From: JAQWBS01 sp047975765
Lineage (GTDB): Bacteria > Pseudomonadota > Alphaproteobacteria > RF32 > CAG-239
Reading direction: 5' to 3'
Assembly: GCA_047975765.1 (NCBI GenBank)
Contig: JBKEEF010000012.1
Location: forward strand, 186,001 to 250,000
DNA length: 64,000 nucleotides
Part shown: positions 51,552 through 59,299 of the stretch, piece by piece
Position numbering within the stretch: position 1 is the stretch's first letter
Layout: each line of letters begins with the position of its first letter
The notes under the pieces: model-generated
The model's database searches: none
The model's input: only the letters and a program-made list of their open reading frames with translations
Told to the model about the DNA's origin: nothing
Made by a program: the position numbers and the translations under genes

Positions 51552-52003
51552 TGGTTGAAATTTATATTGATGCAGACTCCTGCCCTGTTAAAAATGAAGT
51601 AATCAAGGTTGCGGAAAGACATAAAATTAACATTAATGTCGCCAGTAATTCTTGGCTCAGATTTGGGGAGACCCTCATTGAAATCAAACAAGTTATACTT
51701 CCCAAAACACCTGATGCAGCAGATAACTGGATTGCTGAAAATATCAAAAAAAATGACATTGTCATCACCAATGATATTCCACTTGCCAGCAGATGTTTAG
51801 AAGTTGGTGCTTTTGCCATTCGTGCGAATGGAACGGAATTTACACCAGATAATATTGGTATGTCTCTTGGCATGAGAGAGCTAAATAATTTCCTCAGAGA
51901 AGTTGGTGAAAAATCAAATTCTCACGCAAGCTTCTCCCCAAAAGACCGTTCAAATTTCCTCAGTGGACTAGAAGTCCTCGTCCAAAAAGCCAAAAGAGGA
52001 TAA
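51551..52003 (+). CDS. UPF0178 (YaiI/YqxD, DUF188) family protein
   Basis: 150 aa, full length. Family signature MVEIYIDADSCPVKNEVIKV at the N-terminus (Asp-rich, PIN-like fold), then DAADNWIAENIKKNDIVITN near 56 and DIPLASRCLEVGAFAIRANG near 77, ending in NFLSGLEVLVQKAKRG. The PIN-like acidic residues suggest a nuclease-type site, but no activity is established for the family. Its ATG overlaps the stop of the ABC-F gene (TAATG), so the two are co-translated. Confidence 0.92.
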   Translation: MVEIYIDADSCPVKNEVIKVAERHKININVASNSWLRFGETLIEIKQVILPKTPDAADNWIAENIKKNDIVITNDIPLASRCLEVGAFAIRANGTEFTPDNIGMSLGMRELNNFLREVGEKSNSHASFSPKDRSNFLSGLEVLVQKAKRG

Positions 52004-52092
52004 TTAAATTTAATTAATAATAGATATTTAATTTTTTTGATTAAAACGCTATTTTTATGAATATATTATAAGGTTGAAAAAAGGATATTTAT

Positions 52093-52275
52093 ATGAACTT
52101 ATTAAGCAAATTAAAAGAAATCAATAAATATCTTGATAAGCTTCATAATAACAAAGTTTACATTGGTGATGTTATTCCTAATACATGGAAAAAAATAGGA
52201 AAAGCCTTTCTTATTTTTGCACTAATTATTTTAGGTTTAGTCGTTTTCACAATTATTTTATCTTTTTTCTTTTAA
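52093..52275 (+). CDS. Small single-TM protein
   Basis: 60 aa with AAGGA 7 nt before the ATG. A basic amphipathic N-terminal half (MNLLSKLKEINKYLDKLHNN) is followed by one TM helix near 37-59 (AFLIFALIILGLVVFTIILS). A terminator follows. It is credible as a gene because of its SD, length and terminator, but no family was recognised. Confidence 0.5.
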   Translation: MNLLSKLKEINKYLDKLHNNKVYIGDVIPNTWKKIGKAFLIFALIILGLVVFTIILSFFF

Positions 52276-52293
52276 GTATCTTTATTAAGATAA

Positions 52294-52326
52294 AACCCCA
52301 GCCAAATCAAAACTAGGGTTGTTTTT
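52294..52326 (+). terminator. Terminator after the small TM gene
   Basis: Stem AACCCCAG / CTAGGGTT (one C-A mismatch) with an 11-nt loop, followed by GTTTTT. It lies between convergent genes ending at 52275 (+) and 52334 (-). Confidence 0.6.
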
Positions 52327-52333
52327 ATATATT

Positions 52334-52627
52334 CTAACTCAGAAAGTCTTTGATAATTTCACCATAAATATCCCAATGTTGCCATATGAGAATTAAAGAA
52401 ATTAATAAAATAGGTAGAGTAGAGATAAAAGAATAAAAGTCCTCATGCTTATAAATTTTATTCCACACTCCTAGTGATACAACAAAAGGAATCAAAAGAA
52501 CAGTAGCTATAACAACGTAAAACAAAATAAAAGTTTTTGTAATCGCAATTTCATTTTGGACACTTAATATAAGTGCTACCACAAAAAAAACTATAATATA
52601 ATGTATAAAAAGTAGTATTCTTCTCAT
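52334..52627 (-). CDS. Small multi-pass membrane protein
   Basis: 97 aa from the ATG at 52627, which lies 1 nt after the stop of the Cys-rich gene; in-frame ATGs at 52639 and 52654 would overlap that gene. TM helices lie near 3-22 (ILLFIHYIIVFFVVALILSV), 30-50 (FILFYVVIATVLLIPFVVSL) and 68-85 (FISTLPILLISLILIW). It is the last gene of the 53605-52334 operon. No family was recognised. A position after a secreted-type protein would suit an immunity or partner protein, but this is speculation. Confidence 0.55.
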   Translation of the reverse strand: MRRILLFIHYIIVFFVVALILSVQNEIAITKTFILFYVVIATVLLIPFVVSLGVWNKIYKHEDFYSFISTLPILLISLILIWQHWDIYGEIIKDFLS

Positions 52628-52628
52628 T

Positions 52629-52970
52629 TTATTTATCATTGCAAAATTTATCAAAATTACAACTTGAAGAAAGCATCACACCTCCAGATTTTTCACAATA
52701 TTCCTTGCTGATAGTCAAAATATTAAAATTACATATTTTATATTCTTCATTCCACAAAGCACCAACTTTTTGACAAAGCTCCTTTGTAACAACACAAGGC
52801 TCTTTCCAACACGGAGGGCAAAATGGAAGTTCCGTTCCTTCTTTACAAATTGTATCCTCAGCACAATCATCTATTGGATTTAAATATCCATAAATGAATA
52901 ATCCAGAAAAAAATAAGAACACAAATAAAAAGAAAATATTTTCTTTATTCACTACAATCTCTTTTTTCAT
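52629..52970 (-). CDS. Cys-rich membrane-anchored periplasmic protein
   Basis: 113 aa. A single TM anchor near 11-29 (NIFFLFVFLFFSGLFIYGYL), then an exported domain of about 84 residues with ten Cys, including CPPC within LPFCPPCWKEPCVVTKELC and further Cys at YKICNF, KEYCEKS, SSSCNFDKFC. The even number and location suggest disulfide bonding; CPPC could also be a redox or metal site. AGAAAGG lies 7 nt before the ATG, 32 nt after the upstream gene. No family was recognised. Confidence 0.6.
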   Translation of the reverse strand: MKKEIVVNKENIFFLFVFLFFSGLFIYGYLNPIDDCAEDTICKEGTELPFCPPCWKEPCVVTKELCQKVGALWNEEYKICNFNILTISKEYCEKSGGVMLSSSCNFDKFCNDK

Positions 52971-53002
52971 TATTAACCTTTCTGTGTTTATTTTTGTGAT
53001 AT

Positions 53003-53605
53003 CTAATCAATAGGCTTTTTTAATAAATCTAAACAATTAGTATCTTTTTTATGTCCATACATAGCTCCTTTAGCATTATTAGACATATCTTTTATACTAT
53101 CAATATAAATATTTCTCCTTCCTCCATATTTTTTAGGGGTTATATTTTTTCTTCCTAAATCAAGAGCTTCTTTTCCTAAAGCAGCAAAAGCTCCAGTAAA
53201 TTTCATTTTTCCATCTCCTTTTGCTGGAAGGCAACTTATATATTGATGTTTATTTACGTCAGATACACCTTTCAAAGCATTCACTCTCTTGACCTCATCA
53301 TACCAATCTTTAACATTTTCTTTATAGGGTTTTTCTTTAGATACTATTGCATTATTCTTCCTCACTTCATTAATTTTTTTCTCCGTTTCTCCACCTGGTT
53401 TAATTACTTCATCTACCTTAAGCTTATTGTCTTTTTGAAAACTATTAATTCCTTTGAACAAACCTTCATCCGTGAACTTATTCATTCCAACTTTTTCATC
53501 TACTTTATAATATCCCATATTATTTAGTTCTTTTTTTGTATTCAGAACGTCATCTCCGTCAATATCATCTGTCGTTCTTGAAATCTCTTTTTTCAACGTT
53601 AACAT
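53003..53605 (-). CDS. Peptidoglycan-binding-like protein with a separate C-terminal domain (possible effector)
   Basis: 200 aa, no signal peptide. Residues about 14-82 look like a PG_binding_1 repeat: DIDGDDVLNTKKELNNMGYY, then LFKGINSFQKDNKLKVDEVI (the family FQxxxxLxxDGxxxPxT pattern). After a Lys-rich linker the C-terminal 75 residues form another domain (KHQYISCLPAKGDGKMKFTG, FAALGKEALDLGRKN, YIDSIKDMSNNAKGAMYGHK, NCLDLL). The HQYISC start and Cys at the end recall C-terminal domains of secreted polymorphic toxins, but only by eye. It is the first gene of an operon with two small membrane proteins. GGAG lies 9 nt before the ATG. Confidence 0.6.
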   Translation of the reverse strand: MLTLKKEISRTTDDIDGDDVLNTKKELNNMGYYKVDEKVGMNKFTDEGLFKGINSFQKDNKLKVDEVIKPGGETEKKINEVRKNNAIVSKEKPYKENVKDWYDEVKRVNALKGVSDVNKHQYISCLPAKGDGKMKFTGAFAALGKEALDLGRKNITPKKYGGRRNIYIDSIKDMSNNAKGAMYGHKKDTNCLDLLKKPID

Positions 53606-53636
53606 TTTATTTTCTCCATTTTAAATATTTAAAACT

Positions 53637-53668
53637 AAAAAAGAGACACTAGCAGAACCAGTGACTCT
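53637..53668 (-). terminator. Second terminator-like hairpin in the leader of the 53003-53605 gene
   Basis: On the minus strand: stem AGAGTCACT / AGTGTCTCT with one mismatch and a 9-nt loop, then six Ts. It lies between the promoter at 53738-53766 and the ATG, so it would interrupt the mRNA of its own gene. Confidence 0.6.
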
Positions 53669-53688
53669 CAAATTAAATTTGTTATAAC

Positions 53689-53720
53689 AAAAAAAGAAGC
53701 GTATCTCACAGATGCACTTC
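53689..53720 (-). terminator. First terminator-like hairpin in the leader of the 53003-53605 gene
   Basis: On the minus strand: stem GAAGTGCATCT / AGATACGCTTC (one mismatch, one G-T) with a 3-nt loop and seven Ts. It ends about 40 nt after the expected transcription start, so a short RNA of about 40 nt or attenuation would result. Confidence 0.65.
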
Positions 53721-53737
53721 TCCCTAGTAACTTTCCC

Positions 53738-53766
53738 TATATACACCAAGCCATACAAATTGTCAA
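53738..53766 (-). promoter_or_regulatory. Strong sigma70-type promoter upstream of the 53003-53605 operon
   Basis: On the minus strand: TTGACA (53766-53761), 17-nt spacer, TATATA (53743-53738). This is the best promoter match in the window. The start of transcription would be near 53730, giving a leader of about 125 nt that holds both terminator-like hairpins. Confidence 0.7.
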
Positions 53767-53811
53767 GGATTTTATTCCTACTAAAATACATAATATATCT
53801 TGTAGATAAAC

Positions 53812-53838
53812 AAAAAAGCCTTGAAAAACAAGGCTTTT
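53812..53838 (-). terminator. Terminator after tRNA-His
   Basis: On the minus strand: perfect 10-bp stem AAAAGCCTTG / CAAGGCTTTT with a TTTTT loop, then TTTTTTG. It starts 5 nt after the tRNA 3' end. Confidence 0.92.
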
Positions 53839-53842
53839 AAAA

Positions 53843-53919
53843 TGGGGCGAAAGACGGGGCTCGAACCCGCGACAACCGGTACCACAAACCGGGGCTCTAC
53901 CAACTGAGCTACTTCCGCC
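53843..53919 (-). tRNA. tRNA-His (anticodon GTG)
   Basis: 77 nt on the minus strand. Acceptor GCGGAAG pairs with CTTTCGC; the 5' end carries an additional G (G-1) opposite C73, and CCA is encoded. D arm AGCTCAGTTGGTAGAGC, anticodon stem-loop CCGGT-TTGTGGT-ACCGG with anticodon GTG, variable loop TTGTC, T arm GCGGG-TTCGAGC-CCCGT. It is a single gene with its own terminator. Confidence 0.97.
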
Positions 53920-54188
53920 ATAATCTTATGACTAAGAGGTCTTTTACTATAATCGCCAATAAAGTCAAGAAAAAATTTTCTTTGCGTAACTTTTTTTACT
54001 TTATTTTTACTTTGCAACTAAAATCTACTTTTTAGAAATATATATGAAATTATTTCTTAATCACTAAATCAATAAGATACACTCTTTAGTGGAGAACAAA
54101 CATAGAACAGCCTTCAGTAGCCCAGTTTTATTAACTTTTTATTTTCTTTTCTCAACTAAAATGAGAGATAGGTTTGGGGAATTTTTTA

Positions 54189-55454
54189 ATGCTTAAAATT
54201 TTTAATTCATATTTAAAATTTATTCTATTTTTTGTGTTCTGCTGCACTGCTACTGATAGCTATGCCAGAAAGACAGCTTCTATTGTCTTAGATGTTGAGA
54301 CAGGAAAGACTCTATCTGCAAAGAATTCTGAAGATCTTATGTATCCAGCTTCCCTCACCAAGGTTATGACCTTATATATCACTTTTGATGCACTTGATAA
54401 AGGGCTTATCAAAATGGATGATAAACTCCCTGTTTCCAGAAATGCAACACTTGTTTCACCTTCAAAACTTGGTCTTCGCAAAGGCGAAACAATCACTGTT
54501 GAAAATGCGATTAAAGCATTGATTGTTAAATCTGCAAATGATTGTGCAGTTGTGTTAGCAGAGGCTCTTGGTCATAGTGAAGGTAGATTTGCCGAAGCTA
54601 TGACAGATGTTGCACATGGACTTGGAATGAAACAAACAACTTTTAAAAATGCGTCTGGTTTGCCTAATAAACAACAAAAAACAACGGCTAAGGACATGGC
54701 TATTCTTGCAGCCGCCATGTATCACCATTTCCCACAATACTACGACCTATTTTCTCTTAAAAAATTCAAATATCATAATGTCACTTACCTAACCCATAAT
54801 CACCTTCTTGGAAGATTCAGAGGAGCTGATGGCTTAAAAACAGGTTACACAGCAGCAGCTGGTTTTAATATTGTAACATCTGCAGAAAGAAATGGAAAAA
54901 GAATCATCGCTGTGACAATGGGACATAGAACCTTGCGCGAAAGAGATAATTTTATTGCTCAGCAAATGGAAATAAACCTCAAGAAACTTGGTGGAATCAA
55001 AGAAAGAAAAACACTTCTTGCTGAAATTGAAATTTCTAGAAAACCATTCCATGGACCTTCTTCAATTTTAGAAAAAAAAGAAGAAGTTATCATTTCTAAG
55101 AACGACATAAAACAAGAAACCAAAGAAGAAATCAAAAAAGAACTTAAAGAAGAATTAAAGGAAGAAACTGAAGAGCTTTCTAATAAAAACGACTGGGGCA
55201 TTTTTGTAGGCACTTTCTCAAATTATACCAAAGCACAAAACTATGCGAAAAAGTTTAGAGAAAAAGAGAAGCTTGTAGATAAATCCATTGAAATTGAAAT
55301 TGAAGAAGTTCGTGCAGCAATTATTTACAAATCTAAAATTGTAGGCTTTTCTAAAGAAGATGCTGATAAGTTGTGTAATAATTTGAAAAAAACTCAAAAA
55401 TCTTGTAGTGTTATCGCAGGCAAAGAAATTCATCTTGCCTATCATAACAAATAA
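54189..55454 (+). CDS. D-alanyl-D-alanine carboxypeptidase (DacF/DacC type) with C-terminal SPOR domain
   Basis: 421 aa from the ATG at 54189, with GGGGA upstream; a TTG at 54174 is less likely. The signal peptide ends SYA. Penicillin-binding motifs are SLTK (ASLTKVMTLY), SAN (KSANDCAVVL) and KTG (GLKTGYTAAAGF). It trims the terminal D-Ala of peptidoglycan stem peptides. After a Glu/Lys coiled linker (about 295-340) a SPOR domain closes the protein (DWGIFVGTFSNYTKAQNYAK, then VRAAIIYKSKIVGFSKED), which binds denuded glycan at division sites. It is followed 14 nt later by mipZ, which also concerns division. Confidence 0.92.
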   Translation: MLKIFNSYLKFILFFVFCCTATDSYARKTASIVLDVETGKTLSAKNSEDLMYPASLTKVMTLYITFDALDKGLIKMDDKLPVSRNATLVSPSKLGLRKGETITVENAIKALIVKSANDCAVVLAEALGHSEGRFAEAMTDVAHGLGMKQTTFKNASGLPNKQQKTTAKDMAILAAAMYHHFPQYYDLFSLKKFKYHNVTYLTHNHLLGRFRGADGLKTGYTAAAGFNIVTSAERNGKRIIAVTMGHRTLRERDNFIAQQMEINLKKLGGIKERKTLLAEIEISRKPFHGPSSILEKKEEVIISKNDIKQETKEEIKKELKEELKEETEELSNKNDWGIFVGTFSNYTKAQNYAKKFREKEKLVDKSIEIEIEEVRAAIIYKSKIVGFSKEDADKLCNNLKKTQKSCSVIAGKEIHLAYHNK

Positions 55455-55468
55455 AACAGGTTAGAACA

Positions 55469-56254
55469 TTGGCTAAAAAATCTCACATCATTGTCATTAG
55501 TAACGAAAAAGGTGGCACAGGGAAATCTACACTTTCGATGCACTTAGCTGTTCTTCTTTTGAATGAGGGCTTTTCTGTTGCAACCATTGATGTTGACGGC
55601 AGGCAAGGCACTCTTTCGAAATATATTGAAAATCGCAAAAGATATATTCATAAAAATGAACTTTCTTTGCCAATGCCAGAGCATGTTTCTTTTTCAATTG
55701 ACAATGATGCGTCAGAAAATATGAAAAAACTAGAACAAACGATTGAAAAGCTTTCCGAAAAATTTGATGCGATTATCATTGATACACCAGGAAGTAAAAA
55801 CTATCTTTTTGATGAAGCACACAAATATACTGACACTCTCATCACTCCAATTTCAGATAGTTTTCTTGACCTCACCGTTATTGCGGACATCGATTTTGAA
55901 ACTCAAAAAATTATGAATCCTAGTCATTATGCAACACATATTTGGGAAGTGAAAAAACAGCTTGCTGCTCAGGGAAAAGCATATTTGAATTGGATTGTTG
56001 TTGGTAACAAAATCTCTCCATTCCAGTCTAATAATCAAAAGCAAGTTTTTGAATATCTAACACAACTTGAAAAACTTTATGGATTTAGAAGTCTTATAGG
56101 TGTTAAAGACCGCGCTATTTATAAAGAAATGTTCTTAGAAGGTCTGACTGTTCTTGATATGCAAAACGACATGCTCAAGATGAAAATGAGTATGTCTCAT
56201 TTAGCTGCAAAAAGAGAAATTTTCAAACTTGCTGAATTCATTTCTCCTAAATAA
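55469..56254 (+). CDS. mipZ: MipZ division-plane positioning ATPase
   Basis: 261 aa ParA/MinD-type ATPase typical of alphaproteobacteria. It forms a gradient from ParB at the poles and inhibits FtsZ away from midcell. Starts at TTG (55469; SHIIVISNEKGGTGKSTLSM after LAKK). The deviant Walker A is KGGTGKST, then VATIDVDGRQGTLSKYIENR, which is the MipZ form of the switch region, then IIIDTPGSKNYLFDEAHKYT and SLIGVKDRAIYKEMFLEGLT. It has no TM segment. Co-direction and close spacing with dacF suggest a division-linked operon. Confidence 0.9.
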   Translation: MAKKSHIIVISNEKGGTGKSTLSMHLAVLLLNEGFSVATIDVDGRQGTLSKYIENRKRYIHKNELSLPMPEHVSFSIDNDASENMKKLEQTIEKLSEKFDAIIIDTPGSKNYLFDEAHKYTDTLITPISDSFLDLTVIADIDFETQKIMNPSHYATHIWEVKKQLAAQGKAYLNWIVVGNKISPFQSNNQKQVFEYLTQLEKLYGFRSLIGVKDRAIYKEMFLEGLTVLDMQNDMLKMKMSMSHLAAKREIFKLAEFISPK

Positions 56255-56355
56255 ATTTATCAGTCAATAACCTTGCTTTTGACTTGTCTTTATAATCAAA
56301 AGTGCTAAAATTCCGACATCAATTTACAAAATTACAATTATTGAGAGGAAGATAT

Positions 56356-57975
56356 ATGTTTAAAACTGTTGCTACAACGCCATACGGCGACCAAAAAATG
56401 GGAACCGCCGGTCTTCGCAAAAAATCTAAAGTCTGGATGCAGCCAAACTATGTTGAAAACTTTGTTCAAAGCATTTTCAATAGCATTGGCGGTGTTGAAG
56501 GTCACACTTATATCGTTGGGGGTGACGGTCGTTTTTATAATAAAGTTATGGTTCAAAAAATTATCAAACTTGCTGCTGGTAATGGTGTTAAAAAACTTAT
56601 CATTGGTCAAAATGGTTTGATGTCTACACCAATTTCTTCTAAACTCATTATCACACACAAGACTGACGGAAGTTTGGTCTTGACAGCTTCTCACAATCCT
56701 GGTGGTGAAAATGGCGATGCTGGCATCAAATATGCAACAGCATCTGGTGGCCAAGCTCCAAAACAAATCACTGATGCAATTTATAAAAACACCAAGGAAA
56801 TTACGGAATATAAAATTTATGATGAAGGCGACATTGACCTTTCAAAGCTTGGTCATGTGAAATATGGCAAAATGGAAATTGAAATTGTCGATACAATTGA
56901 TGACTATGTTGCAATGTGTAAAGAATTATTTGATTTTGCCTCTTTGAAAAAACTTTTCCAAAGCGGTTTCAGAATCAAATTTGACTCTATGAATGCCGTG
57001 ACTGGTCCATATGCTGTTAAGATTTTTGAAGAAATTTTAGGGGCGGAAAAAGGTAGTGTAATGAATGCTGTTCCTCAACCAGACTTTGGTGGACTTCATC
57101 CAGACCCAAATCTTAAATATGCGAAAGAACTGATTGAGATTTTGAATGGCAAAAATGCACCTGATTTTGGTGCGGCAACTGACGGAGACGGTGACCGTTA
57201 TATGATTTTGGGTCAAAACTTTTTTGTAACCCCAAGCGACAGCCTTGCGATCATCACAGACAATTACAAACTCATTCCTGCTTATGAAAAAGGGATTTTC
57301 GGAGTTGCTAAATCTGCGGCGACATCAACAGCTGTAGCTCGTGTTGCAAAGGCTCATAACATTGGTTATTACGAAACGCCAACAGGTTGGAAGTTCTTTG
57401 TGAACTTGATGGATTCAAACAGAATCACTTTTTGTGGTGAAGAAAGCTTCGGCGCTGGTTCAAGTCATATCAGAGAAAAAGACGGCATTTGGGCAATTCT
57501 TTTCTGGCTTAGCATTATTGCAAAGACAGGCAAATCTGTTGAAGAAATTGTGGTTGACCACTGGAAAAAATATGGTCGTAGCTACTATATGCGTTTTGAC
57601 TTTGAAGAAATAGATTCTGAAATTGCCAACAAATTGATGCAAGATTTAGAAACAACACTTGCTGGTTTGAAGGGTAAAACTTTCGGGAGTTATGAAGTTG
57701 AAAGCGCTGGTGCTTTTGTTTATGACGATCCTGTTGACGGAAGTTCGACTAAAGACGGTTTTGTTATTCACCTCACCGATGGTTCAAGAATTGTATATCG
57801 TCTTTCTGGAACAGGTTCAGTTGGTGCAACACTCCGTGTTTATATTGAAAAACTGGAAACAAAGAAAATCGAAGAAGATGCACGTCAAATGGTTGATGAG
57901 CTTTATAAATTGGCAGCGCAAATTGCTGAAGTTGAGAAAAGAACAGGAAAAAAAGAAGCAGATGTTACAACTTAA
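56356..57975 (+). CDS. pgm: Phosphoglucomutase (alpha-D-phosphohexomutase family)
   Basis: 539 aa from the ATG at 56356 (MFKTVATTPYGDQKMGTAGL) with GAGGAAG 7 nt upstream; the longer frame from 56302 is not conserved. Interconverts glucose-6-P and glucose-1-P, feeding UDP-glucose, glycogen or envelope sugars. Phospho-Ser loop TASHNPGGENGDAGIKY near 113, Mg site DGDGDRYMIL near 276, sugar loop CGEESFGAGSSHIREKDG near 357, phosphate-binding YRLSGTGSVGATLRVY near 480. The C-terminus overlaps the start of the next gene by 14 nt. Confidence 0.95.
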   Translation: MFKTVATTPYGDQKMGTAGLRKKSKVWMQPNYVENFVQSIFNSIGGVEGHTYIVGGDGRFYNKVMVQKIIKLAAGNGVKKLIIGQNGLMSTPISSKLIITHKTDGSLVLTASHNPGGENGDAGIKYATASGGQAPKQITDAIYKNTKEITEYKIYDEGDIDLSKLGHVKYGKMEIEIVDTIDDYVAMCKELFDFASLKKLFQSGFRIKFDSMNAVTGPYAVKIFEEILGAEKGSVMNAVPQPDFGGLHPDPNLKYAKELIEILNGKNAPDFGAATDGDGDRYMILGQNFFVTPSDSLAIITDNYKLIPAYEKGIFGVAKSAATSTAVARVAKAHNIGYYETPTGWKFFVNLMDSNRITFCGEESFGAGSSHIREKDGIWAILFWLSIIAKTGKSVEEIVVDHWKKYGRSYYMRFDFEEIDSEIANKLMQDLETTLAGLKGKTFGSYEVESAGAFVYDDPVDGSSTKDGFVIHLTDGSRIVYRLSGTGSVGATLRVYIEKLETKKIEEDARQMVDELYKLAAQIAEVEKRTGKKEADVTT

Positions 57976-59014
57976 GAAGACATTTCTCTATTCACTTGTT
58001 TTAGCATTGCTACTTTGTGGCAATGCTAAAGCTGGTTTATATGGCGTAGATAGTGTTAATCCTTATTTGCCAGAAGAAACCCCTCAAACGACAGGATTTT
58101 CTCCAAAGCATATTGCAAATTATAGAAGTTTGATGAGAGATAATATCAACTTTCTTTCTCGATATGCCAAAGCAAAAAGCCCTCAATTTCAAATTATTCT
58201 TCATGGAGACGACACTCTTTTTAATATTGGAGAAGTTGAATATTTGACATCTCAATATAATAACATCAAAAACAAAACAATGAATAATGAGAAGACTTCA
58301 TTGTTGGCTTCTGAAAATATCGATGCCATTTCTGTAGTTGGCGTTTCTTGCGACAACAAAGAAATTCCACAAATCATCAAAGATAAAAAACAAACTCCAA
58401 TTTATATTGAACATTGCTCAAACGAAAAAGAAATTGATAGAGCAATAGAATTTTCCATTGAAAACAATGCACCAGCTTATCTTTTTTCAAATCGTGAAAA
58501 TGCTTTCAAAAACATTAAAGGCGAGCTTATCATTAAGGAAAATTCAAGAAATATTTTCACAACGAAAGATGCTAAAAACATTTCCTTCTTACTTGATGAT
58601 GGACAATTTGCAAGCAAGTATGAAATGATAGAAGACATGAGCAAAACAAACTATGACATCATTGTGATAAAGCCTCTTTTTCACAATAAAACACGCTTTA
58701 CAAAAGCTGAAATTGAGAGTATGAAATTCAAGAAAAATGGAGCAAAAAGACTTATCATTGCTGAGATGAACCTAACAGAAGCTAACCCTATTGACTATTT
58801 CTGGCAAGAAGACTGGCAATTAGGAAGTCCAAGTTGGTTGAAGAGAAAGTCTTTTGTTGAAGAAAATTCTGTTATCACAGAATATTGGCAACCTCAATGG
58901 AGAGAAGTTTTATCAAAACATTTCAACAGCATTATGAATTCTGGCTTTGATGGTGTGTGGTTCACTGGAACAGAAAACTATCAATATTTTGAAAAACAAA
59001 CCCCTGTGATTTAG
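57962..59014 (+). CDS. Secreted GH114-like (endo-alpha-1,4-polygalactosaminidase-type) protein
   Basis: 350 aa from the ATG at 57962, which overlaps the pgm stop. It begins a signal peptide (MLQLKKTFLYSLVLALLLCG, cleavage after AKA). The barrel-type family features are visible in the second half: YDIIVIKPLFHNKTRFTKAE, GAKRLIIAEMNLTEANPIDY, YFWQEDWQLGSPSWLK, TEYWQPQWREVLSKHF and GFDGVWFTGTENYQYF. The family's GEAE and GFDGVYLD segments appear here as AEMN and GFDGVWFTG, so activity is uncertain. The N-terminal half is less conserved. It lies 9 nt upstream of fliQ, in an unusual place between sugar metabolism and flagellar genes. Confidence 0.72.
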   Translation: MLQLKKTFLYSLVLALLLCGNAKAGLYGVDSVNPYLPEETPQTTGFSPKHIANYRSLMRDNINFLSRYAKAKSPQFQIILHGDDTLFNIGEVEYLTSQYNNIKNKTMNNEKTSLLASENIDAISVVGVSCDNKEIPQIIKDKKQTPIYIEHCSNEKEIDRAIEFSIENNAPAYLFSNRENAFKNIKGELIIKENSRNIFTTKDAKNISFLLDDGQFASKYEMIEDMSKTNYDIIVIKPLFHNKTRFTKAEIESMKFKKNGAKRLIIAEMNLTEANPIDYFWQEDWQLGSPSWLKRKSFVEENSVITEYWQPQWREVLSKHFNSIMNSGFDGVWFTGTENYQYFEKQTPVI

Positions 59015-59023
59015 AGAAGAAAA

Positions 59024-59293
59024 ATGACCGAAGTTGAATTTTTAGACATTACCAGAGACGCTATCATCACCCTTCTCAAAGTTGTTTCCCCTGTGCTTTT
59101 TGTGGCGCTTGCGATTGGTTTGATTATTGGTATTTTTCAGGCTTTGACACAAATTCAAGAAATGACACTTGCTTTTGTTCCAAAAATCATTGGTGTTTTC
59201 GTTGCCATAATTATTCTTTTGCCATTTATGTTCAATCAACTTAAAGGCTTAAGTGATATGCTTTTTGACAGAATTGTCAGTGGTGGTGGATGA
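59024..59293 (+). CDS. fliQ: Flagellar export gate protein FliQ
   Basis: 89 aa with two TM helices (about 16-40 and 50-75). Starts MTEVEFLDITRDAIITLLKV, contains ISLI-type FVALAIGLIIGIFQALTQIQ and EMTLAFVPKIIGVFVAIIIL, all family hallmarks. With FliP, FliR and FlhB it forms the conical export gate of the flagellar type III system. It is followed by fliR after 6 nt. Confidence 0.97.
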   Translation: MTEVEFLDITRDAIITLLKVVSPVLFVALAIGLIIGIFQALTQIQEMTLAFVPKIIGVFVAIIILLPFMFNQLKGLSDMLFDRIVSGGG

Positions 59294-59299
59294 TAAAAG

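Noticed and set aside
53941..54188. Possible promoter or regulatory hairpin between tRNA-His and dacF
   Set aside because: CACTAAA...TTTAGTG (54064-54093 region) is a weak inverted repeat with a loop of about 17 nt, and no well-spaced -35/-10 was found.
56338..56766. 142-aa minus-strand ORF over pgm
   Set aside because: Antisense shadow of the conserved pgm frame with no credible start or protein features.
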